Shown: one piece after another, positions 7,020 to 11,822 of the stretch
How the letters are laid out: each line of letters opens with the position of its first letter
How positions within the stretch are numbered: the stretch's first letter is position 1
NCBI GenBank assembly: GCA_029287105.1
Contig: JARFRT010000009.1
Coordinates: forward strand, 1-11,822
Direction of reading: 5' to 3'
From: Akkermansiaceae bacterium
Lineage (GTDB): Bacteria > Verrucomicrobiota > Verrucomicrobiia > Verrucomicrobiales > Akkermansiaceae
DNA length: 11,822 bases
Notes under the pieces: generated by a model
What the model saw: only the letters and a program-made list of their open reading frames with translations
The model's database searches: none
What the model was told of the DNA's origin: nothing
Translations under genes and position numbers: made by a program

Positions 7020-7787
7020 CTAACGACCCATCCATCCTCCGTCGACGACCATGGTATGGCCGGACATGTAGTTGGAGGCGGCGGATGCCAGGAAGACAAC
7101 CGGGCCGGCGAAGTCATCAGGATTGCCCCATCGGCCTGCGGGGATGCGTCCGAGTATCGCCTGGCTGCGTTCGGGGTCGTCCTGAAGCGCCTGGGTATTA
7201 TCGGTGGCGATGTAGCCGGGGGCGATGGCATTGACCTGCACGCCTTTTCCAGCCCACTCGTTAGAGAGGGCCATGGTGAGCTGGCCGATCCCGCCCTTGC
7301 TGGCGGCATAGCCCGGCACGGTGATGCCGCCTTGGAAGGTGAGCAGCGAGGCGGTGAAGATGATTTTCCCGGCACCGCGCCCGATCATCTCCTTGCCCAG
7401 CTCGCGGGACAGCACGAACTGGGCGTTGAGGTTCACCTCAATCACGGTATCCCAGTAGTCGTCGGGGTGTTCGGCGGCGGGTGCACGCATGATGGTGCCG
7501 GCGTTATTGACCAGGATATCGATCTGCGGGATGTCGGATTTCACTTGTTTGATGAAAGCGTAAAGCGCCTCGCGATCGCTGAAGTCGCAGGCGTAGCCTT
7601 TGAAGTTCCGGCCTAACGATTTGATCTCATTTTCGACATCACTACCGCCGGGTTCGAGCGATGCGCTCACCCCGATGATATCCGCGCCGGCTTCAGCCAG
7701 GGCAATCGCCATCCCCTTGCCGATGCCACGTTTGCAGCCGGTGACGAGTGCCACCTTTCCATCCAGCCTGAATTGATCGATTACCAT
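7020..7787 (-). CDS. kduD: 2-dehydro-3-deoxy-D-gluconate 5-dehydrogenase (KduD)
   Basis: This is a 255-residue classical short-chain dehydrogenase with the usual length. The cofactor motif TGCKRGIG lies at 16-23, NNAG at 94-97, and the catalytic Ser147, Tyr160 and Lys164 are present in FTAS...YAASKGG. The C-terminus GHTMVVDGGWMGR is typical of KduD. The enzyme reduces 3-deoxy-D-glycero-2,5-hexodiulosonate to 2-keto-3-deoxygluconate with NAD(P)H in the cytoplasm. Identity as KduD rather than another SDR rests on the sequence style (TGCKRGIGKGMA, DGGWMGR) and on the adjacent kduI. It starts 12 bp after the kduI stop, with no clear ribosome site, so translational coupling is possible. Confidence 0.93.
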   Translation of the reverse strand: MVIDQFRLDGKVALVTGCKRGIGKGMAIALAEAGADIIGVSASLEPGGSDVENEIKSLGRNFKGYACDFSDREALYAFIKQVKSDIPQIDILVNNAGTIMRAPAAEHPDDYWDTVIEVNLNAQFVLSRELGKEMIGRGAGKIIFTASLLTFQGGITVPGYAASKGGIGQLTMALSNEWAGKGVQVNAIAPGYIATDNTQALQDDPERSQAILGRIPAGRWGNPDDFAGPVVFLASAASNYMSGHTMVVDGGWMGR

Positions 7788-7799
7788 GATGTGATTTTT

Positions 7800-8627
7800 T
7801 TATTTAAGGTCCTTGATGGCGATGTGGTCCATGTCGTCGAAGCGTTGGTTTTCGCCTCCCATCCCCCAGCAGAAGTTGTAGGCCTGAGTGCCGCAGCCGG
7901 AGTGGATCGACCACATCGGAGAAATAACAGCCTGCTCGTTGCCGACCGTGATGTGGCGTGTCTCGTCGCCCGGACCCATCATGTGGAAGACCTTTGATGC
8001 TTCATCGAGCTCGAAGTACATGTAGACCTCGGTGCGGCGTTCGTGGGTGTGGCAGGGCATCGTGTTCCAGACACTTCCGGGCTCGAGCACGGTGAACCCC
8101 ATCACCAGCTGGCAGCTTTGGATGCCGTTCTCGTGGATGTATTGATAAATCGTGCGTTTGTTCGCATCCTCGACCGTACCCATCGCAAGGGCATTGGCGT
8201 CTGCCTTTTTCGCCAGGGTCGTCGGGTATTGCGTGTGCGCCGGGTAGGAAATCAGATAGAACCGCGCCGGGGTGGCGGCATCCTCGCTGGTGAAGGAAAT
8301 TCGCTCTGACCCCCGACCGATGTAAAGGCCGTCGAGGTTTTCCATGGCATGGTCGGTGCCATCAACGCACACCGTACCGTTGCCACCGATGTTGAGCACA
8401 CCGACCTCGCGTCGCTGGCAGAAATAATCCGCCGCCAGCTCTTTGCCGGCTTCCAGCGCCAGAGGCTCGTCAGTCGGGACCGCCGCGCCGACAATGCCGC
8501 GCTCGACCTCGCAGTAGAGCAAGTTCAGTTTCCCGTCCTCAAACAGATCGATTAAAAACGCATCGCGCAATTCATCGGTCGTCATCCGTTTGTATTCATT
8601 TTTCCCTACGGTGTATCTTACGTTCAT
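7800..8627 (-). CDS. kduI: 5-dehydro-4-deoxy-D-glucuronate isomerase (KduI)
   Basis: This is a 275-residue cupin isomerase of normal family length. It converts 5-dehydro-4-deoxy-D-glucuronate, the spontaneous product of the unsaturated uronate released by polysaccharide lyases, to 3-deoxy-D-glycero-2,5-hexodiulosonate, the KduD substrate. The zinc site is visible as His193 and His195 in PCHTHERR, Glu200, and His242 in WSIHSGCG; the spacing equals that of the known E. coli ligands (His196, His198, Glu203, His245), offset by three. It starts 13 bp after the stop of the DUF4861 gene, with AGGA about 8 nt upstream of the ATG, one of the better ribosome sites in this operon. The linkage shows that cells here degrade uronate-containing polysaccharide (pectin, alginate, ulvan or a glycosaminoglycan); which one is not visible. 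Confidence 0.96.
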   Translation of the reverse strand: MNVRYTVGKNEYKRMTTDELRDAFLIDLFEDGKLNLLYCEVERGIVGAAVPTDEPLALEAGKELAADYFCQRREVGVLNIGGNGTVCVDGTDHAMENLDGLYIGRGSERISFTSEDAATPARFYLISYPAHTQYPTTLAKKADANALAMGTVEDANKRTIYQYIHENGIQSCQLVMGFTVLEPGSVWNTMPCHTHERRTEVYMYFELDEASKVFHMMGPGDETRHITVGNEQAVISPMWSIHSGCGTQAYNFCWGMGGENQRFDDMDHIAIKDLK

Positions 8628-8640
8628 GGCTTGTATCCTG

Positions 8641-9519
8641 TTAGTCTTTTGTGATTTTGTTCAAATATTCTTGCCATGCTTTACGCGTGGTGATGGCCCC
8701 GGCTTTCTTCCAGCCGTATCCGGCTTGGTAGTTGAGACCGCCCTGGCTGTCGGTTTTGGTGATGATCAAAATGTGGCTTTCGTCCTTGTTGGCGGATTTC
8801 ACCACCTTGATTTGATCGATCCGATTCGGATCGGTCACTGCTGCCGTGCCCAGCTCGGACCCGCCGAATGCCTCCCAGGCGGCAATCCAGCCCTTCTTTC
8901 GGTCTGAAAATGCCTCAGCCGCGCCGTCATGCGTGGTGACGCCGATACACACCGGCAACCCGGCGGCAGGCTTGCCATCAATGGTGAAGACCGACTGCAC
9001 ATCAAACAGCCGCTTACCAAGCTCGATGGTGATTGTTTTCACCTCGCCGTAGCTGATGCCACCGATCTCGCATTGGTAGGTCAGTTTAAACTGCGAACGC
9101 TGCGGGGTGGTTTTGATGACTTCGTGCTTGGTATACGTGTTAAGCGGCTCACGCCTGCCGTTGAGCCAGATGCCGGTGCCACCACATCCGGCGGACGACC
9201 CGACGTGGTAGTTATCCAGCCCCTCCCCCCAGTCCTTGTGGTAGGTTTTGGTCTTCATCTGGCCGTACCACTTGTTGATAATCGGGTAGTCCACCCGTTT
9301 CAGCCAGCAGTCGATCCCGCTGTTCTCGCCACCCTTGCGTAAGGCCGGCCCGTAAACGCGGAATGCGATCTTGTCGTTCTCCCAGGCAAAATCATCGTCC
9401 CGCTCCGGCACAAAGCGGCAGAACGTCGCCGCCACACCGGGCTCGGCACGGGCATCAGACGACAGGCCTACCGCTGCCAGAGCCAGAGCCAGCATGGGGA
9501 TAAGAGGATATCGGTTCAT
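8641..9519 (-). CDS. DUF4861 family secreted protein
   Basis: This is a 292-residue protein starting with a signal peptide (MNRYPLIPMLALALAAVGLS..., cleavage after ARA at residue 25), so it is exported. The segment CRFVPERDDDFAWENDKIAF, followed by FRVYGPAL, SGIDCWLKR, YPIINKWY and the YHKDWGEGLDNYHVGSSAGCGGTGIW stretch, is the characteristic N-terminal half of DUF4861. The family is seen near kdu genes and carbohydrate-active enzymes in Bacteroidetes and Verrucomicrobiota; its biochemical role is not established to my knowledge. As the first gene of the probable operon it may process or bind unsaturated uronate oligosaccharides outside the cytoplasm; that is inference. The start has GGAGAG about 13 nt upstream, a rather long spacing. 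It could equally be a lyase or hydrolase accessory; no catalytic residues can be assigned. Confidence 0.85.
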   Translation of the reverse strand: MNRYPLIPMLALALAAVGLSSDARAEPGVAATFCRFVPERDDDFAWENDKIAFRVYGPALRKGGENSGIDCWLKRVDYPIINKWYGQMKTKTYHKDWGEGLDNYHVGSSAGCGGTGIWLNGRREPLNTYTKHEVIKTTPQRSQFKLTYQCEIGGISYGEVKTITIELGKRLFDVQSVFTIDGKPAAGLPVCIGVTTHDGAAEAFSDRKKGWIAAWEAFGGSELGTAAVTDPNRIDQIKVVKSANKDESHILIITKTDSQGGLNYQAGYGWKKAGAITTRKAWQEYLNKITKD

Positions 9520-9678
9520 GACGGCTGAAGTCTCTCCGGCCCCCTTGATTATTCAATGTCTTTGTGCAGGTAATTTGAACCTCATCCTCAACCAGGCAGT
9601 CACTGGTATTTCGACAGGCGTGGGTTTGGGATTCCGGGGATTGAGGAATAGCCTCAGGGCACGGATAGAAGATCCCCC

Positions 9679-9729
9679 TGAAATGACCGCCAGACCCTTG
9701 CAAACTCCGGGCGGATCAAGGTCATTTCA
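9679..9729. promoter_or_regulatory. 10-bp perfect inverted repeat, candidate operator
   Basis: TGAAATGACC at 9679-9688 and GGTCATTTCA at 9720-9729 are exact reverse complements separated by 31 bp, a centre-to-centre distance of 41 bp, close to four helical turns. The pair lies 160-210 bp from the DUF4861 start and about 190 bp from the reductase start. It could be a two-site operator for the Kdu operon or an RNA stem in its leader. Only the symmetry is seen; the regulator is unknown. Confidence 0.45.
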
Positions 9730-9872
9730 AAGGCTATCACATTGCCAATCCACTGACCCTTAGTGAGTTTGATTCTTTACTATATGCCAGGCATTATGTG
9801 ATCTACGCGGTCAACTATGAAGTACCAACTCCGGTCTTCTTTCGCGTATTTCCCATCTTTTCGCGCTCAAAG

Positions 9873-9901
9873 TTCACAATACTTGACCCCTACCCTATAT
9901 T
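9873..9901 (+). promoter_or_regulatory. Sigma70-like promoter for the HMG-CoA reductase gene
   Basis: TTCACA at 9873-9878 (five of six to TTGACA) and TATATT at 9896-9901 (five of six to TATAAT) are spaced exactly 17 bp apart. Transcription would begin near 9908, leaving a leader of only about 9 nt before the ATG at 9917 but about 42 nt before the in-frame ATG at 9950. If the promoter is real, the later start may be the true one. Confidence 0.5.
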
Positions 9902-9916
9902 CACTAGCCTGTTCCC

Positions 9917-11173
9917 ATGGCTGGCAAAAGATCAATTACCTCGCTCCATATGAAATCGCTGTTGGATCAGCATGACATCGAATCTCTTGCCGAACAACTG
10001 CAACCCAAACCCGAGCCGCAACCACATCACTTCCTGCCCAATTCAAAAGTCACCCAACAGCGGACCGAACGCCTCTGGAAAGCGATCGGAACAGCGCCCC
10101 ACCCGGATATTCTGGACGACTGGACAAGCGCTCACCTCGAAAGCTTCGACGGCAACATCGAAAACTTCATCGGCTCGGTCAAACTTCCCGTTGGCGTCGC
10201 CGGACCACTGCGTGTCAACGGACTCTTTGCCCAGGGCGACTTCACCGTCCCGCTCGCCACATCCGAGGCCGCCCTCGTCGCCAGCTACCACCGTGGTGCC
10301 TGCATGATTTCCGCCAGCGGCGGATGCACCACCATGGTCCTCTCCCAGGCACTCAATCGCGCGCCCGCCTTTGTGTTCGATTCCATGATCACAGCCGCCC
10401 AGTTCGCTGTCTGGGCCATGGAGATATTCCCCAAATTTCAAGAGGTGGCCAATGCCACGACCCGCCACGGCAAGCTCATCGAATTCGGAACCACTCTGGA
10501 AGGCAACCACGTCTATCTCAACTTTGAGTTCACCACCGGCGATGCATCCGGCCAAAACATGGTCACCATCGCCACCCAGGCTGTCTGCGATTTCATCTCA
10601 GAACATTGCCCCGTCCCCATCCGGCAACTCTACGTCGAGGGAAACCTGTCCGGTGACAAAAAAGCCAGCTCCCAGGCGTATACCTCCGTCCGCGGCCGCA
10701 AGGTGTCCGCAGAAATCGTTATCACCCCGGAGTTGCTCGAAAAATACCTTCATGCCACCCCCCGGCAAATGACCGACTACTGGCGTGTCTCGGCCATCGG
10801 CGGCGTGCTCAGCGGCACCATGGGTGTGCAGGGACACTTTGCCAACGGCCTGACCGCCCTCTACATCGCCACCGGCCAGGACGCCGCCTGTGTTGCCGAA
10901 TCTGCCATCGGCGTCACCCGCTTCGAGGAAACGACCGAGGGCAACCTCTACGCCTCGGTCACCCTGCCCGGTATCATGGTTGGCACCGTCGGCGGCGGCA
11001 CCGGCCTGCCCAGTCAAAAAGCCTGCATGGATCTCATGGGCCTGCATGGCTCGGGCAACAGCGGGGCCCTCGCCGAGGTCTGCGCCAGCCTCCTCCTGGG
11101 TGGCGAACTCTCCATCATCGCCGCCCTTGCCACGGGCGACTTTACCAAGGCGCACCACAAACTTGCGCGTTGA
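9917..11173 (+). CDS. Hydroxymethylglutaryl-CoA reductase (class I-like, soluble)
   Basis: This is a 418-residue protein; ATG 9950 (Met12) is an alternative start. It reduces HMG-CoA to mevalonate with NAD(P)H, the committed step of the mevalonate isoprenoid route. The catalytic set is complete: Glu117 in ATSEAALVAS, Lys248 in GDKKAS, Asp322 in GQDAAC and His413 near the C-terminus in AHHKL. Other family blocks are ENFIGSVKLPVGVAGPL at 82-98, GDASGQNM at 208-215 and GIMVGTVGGGTGLPSQ at 352-367. The spacing and the GQD and GTVGGGT blocks fit class I better than the shorter class II enzymes, but the membrane anchor of eukaryotic forms is absent, so it is cytosolic. A UbiA-like gene follows 73 bp downstream on the same strand, suggesting a shared role in prenyl-lipid synthesis. 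Class assignment is by motif reading only. Confidence 0.92.
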   Translation: MAGKRSITSLHMKSLLDQHDIESLAEQLQPKPEPQPHHFLPNSKVTQQRTERLWKAIGTAPHPDILDDWTSAHLESFDGNIENFIGSVKLPVGVAGPLRVNGLFAQGDFTVPLATSEAALVASYHRGACMISASGGCTTMVLSQALNRAPAFVFDSMITAAQFAVWAMEIFPKFQEVANATTRHGKLIEFGTTLEGNHVYLNFEFTTGDASGQNMVTIATQAVCDFISEHCPVPIRQLYVEGNLSGDKKASSQAYTSVRGRKVSAEIVITPELLEKYLHATPRQMTDYWRVSAIGGVLSGTMGVQGHFANGLTALYIATGQDAACVAESAIGVTRFEETTEGNLYASVTLPGIMVGTVGGGTGLPSQKACMDLMGLHGSGNSGALAEVCASLLLGGELSIIAALATGDFTKAHHKLAR

Positions 11174-11246
11174 ATATTGATTTGGTCGATGATCATGCAA
11201 TTATTATCATTTTCCACAATTCCCCAACTCAAGTTATAACCCTCCC
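11174..11246. other. Short gap between HMGR and the UbiA-like gene
   Basis: This gap is 73 bp and AT-rich, with no hairpin followed by a T-run. Co-transcription of the two genes is therefore plausible. A TATAAC at 11235-11240 is too close to the next ATG and has no matching -35. Confidence 0.45.
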
Positions 11247-11822
11247 ATGCGTTGGTGGACTTACCAGAGAGAACGATTCCCTATTTTCCAGCACGGCCCG
11301 CTGGTCGCGGCCTTTAGCACCTGTGCCGTTGCCTACTCGTCGATGCTCACTGGTACGGCTCCCGTGTGGCAGGCCTTTGCCGTCGCCTTGGTCACCTGCC
11401 TTATTTTTTTCCTCCAGCTCCGTATTGCAGACGAGTTCAAGGATGCCGAAGAGGACGCCACTTACCGCCCCTATCGTGCCGTTCCGCGTGGCTTGGTTTC
11501 ACTGCGCGAGCTTGGCTTTGTCTTTGCCTTGGGTGCCGTGATTCAGCTCATGCTGGCCGTGCTTTACTCACCGATGTTAGTCATCGTACTCGCCATCGCC
11601 TGGACCTATCTCGCGATGATGAGCGTCGAATTTTTTGCCCGCGACTGGTTGAAGGCCAGGCCGATCACCTACCTCTGGACCCACATGCTGATCATGCCCA
11701 TCGTGGACTTCTACGCCACCGCCTGCCACTGGATCCCCAGCGGGGAAAAACCATGGGCCGGGCTCGGGTTCTTCCTCGCCGCCAGCTTCTGCAACGGCCT
11801 CGTCATCGAACTCGGCCGCAAA
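11247..11822 (+). CDS. UbiA-like membrane prenyltransferase (partial, C-terminus outside window)
   Basis: The frame is open from an ATG at 11247 to the window end: 192 residues, no stop. The aspartate-rich motif LRIADEFKDAEEDATYRPYR (58-77, with Asp62, Asp66 and Asp70) and the following VPRGLVSLREL match the first active-site motif of UbiA-type prenyltransferases, which transfer prenyl chains from prenyl diphosphates to aromatic or other acceptors in the membrane. Hydrophobic segments are visible near 17-35, 43-60, 91-108, 110-127, 143-160 and 171-187. The second Asp-rich motif should lie beyond the window edge. The acceptor is unknown; a quinone, carotenoid or other prenyl lipid is possible. 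No ribosome site stands out upstream of the ATG, and the start is chosen because it precedes the first membrane segment. Confidence 0.82.
   Translation, partial: MRWWTYQRERFPIFQHGPLVAAFSTCAVAYSSMLTGTAPVWQAFAVALVTCLIFFLQLRIADEFKDAEEDATYRPYRAVPRGLVSLRELGFVFALGAVIQLMLAVLYSPMLVIVLAIAWTYLAMMSVEFFARDWLKARPITYLWTHMLIMPIVDFYATACHWIPSGEKPWAGLGFFLAASFCNGLVIELGRK

Larger units (their letters stand above)
9520..9916. other. Divergent intergenic region, 397 bp
   Basis: This region separates the minus-strand DUF4861/Kdu operon from the plus-strand HMG-CoA reductase and must hold both promoters. It contains two overlapping small hairpins (9631-9656), a 10-bp inverted repeat (9679-9729) and a sigma70-like promoter facing the reductase (9873-9901). 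I see no open frame with a recognisable product. Confidence 0.7.

Noticed and set aside
10598..11200. Minus-strand frame of 200 codons opposite the HMG-CoA reductase
   Set aside because: Glycine/alanine-rich shadow of a gene with a complete catalytic set on the other strand.

Overview
The window looks like chromosomal DNA from a heterotrophic, polysaccharide-degrading bacterium, most likely of the Verrucomicrobiota or the wider PVC group. This rests on three things: a large protein resembling the hydrazine-synthase-alpha-related (HzsA-related) families that are abundant in that group, a DUF4861/Kdu/SGNH-esterase cluster, and generally weak Shine-Dalgarno sites. The placement is an inference from gene content; no rRNA or other phylogenetic marker is present.

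Left edge (1-1362): a truncated RraA-type aldolase-like gene on the minus strand is divergent from an AraC-family regulator on the plus strand. Next (1515-4151, minus) comes a large secreted protein with an N-terminal beta-propeller-like half and three CXXCH haem-binding motifs. Its stop codon lies inside a four-unit 11-bp tandem repeat. Upstream of it, 4152-4567 holds no convincing gene but contains a 23-bp inverted repeat and a terminator-like hairpin.

Centre (4515-9519, minus): a probable five-gene transcription unit, read right to left, encodes a secreted DUF4861 protein, KduI, KduD, a small secreted SGNH esterase and a larger secreted SASA-type esterase. It ends at a strong hairpin. KduI and KduD convert the unsaturated uronate product of polysaccharide lyases (4-deoxy-L-threo-5-hexosulose uronate) to 2-keto-3-deoxygluconate. 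The two esterases suggest that the polymer or its oligomers are O-acetylated, as in pectin-like or other acidic glycans. No lyase, transporter, KDG kinase or KDPG aldolase lies in the window, so this is one part of a catabolic pathway.

Right edge (9520-11822, plus): after a 397-bp divergent intergenic region with inverted repeats and a good sigma70-like promoter comes a soluble HMG-CoA reductase with the full catalytic set. A UbiA-like membrane prenyltransferase follows and is cut by the window end. Together they suggest isoprenoid or prenyl-lipid metabolism unrelated to the Kdu operon.

I see no RNA genes, CRISPR arrays, transposases or phage genes. Nothing here is convincingly a new defence or mobile system. 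The items most worth a second look are the HzsA-related protein, the intergenic inverted repeat, the 11-bp repeat over a stop codon, and the HMGR/UbiA pair.
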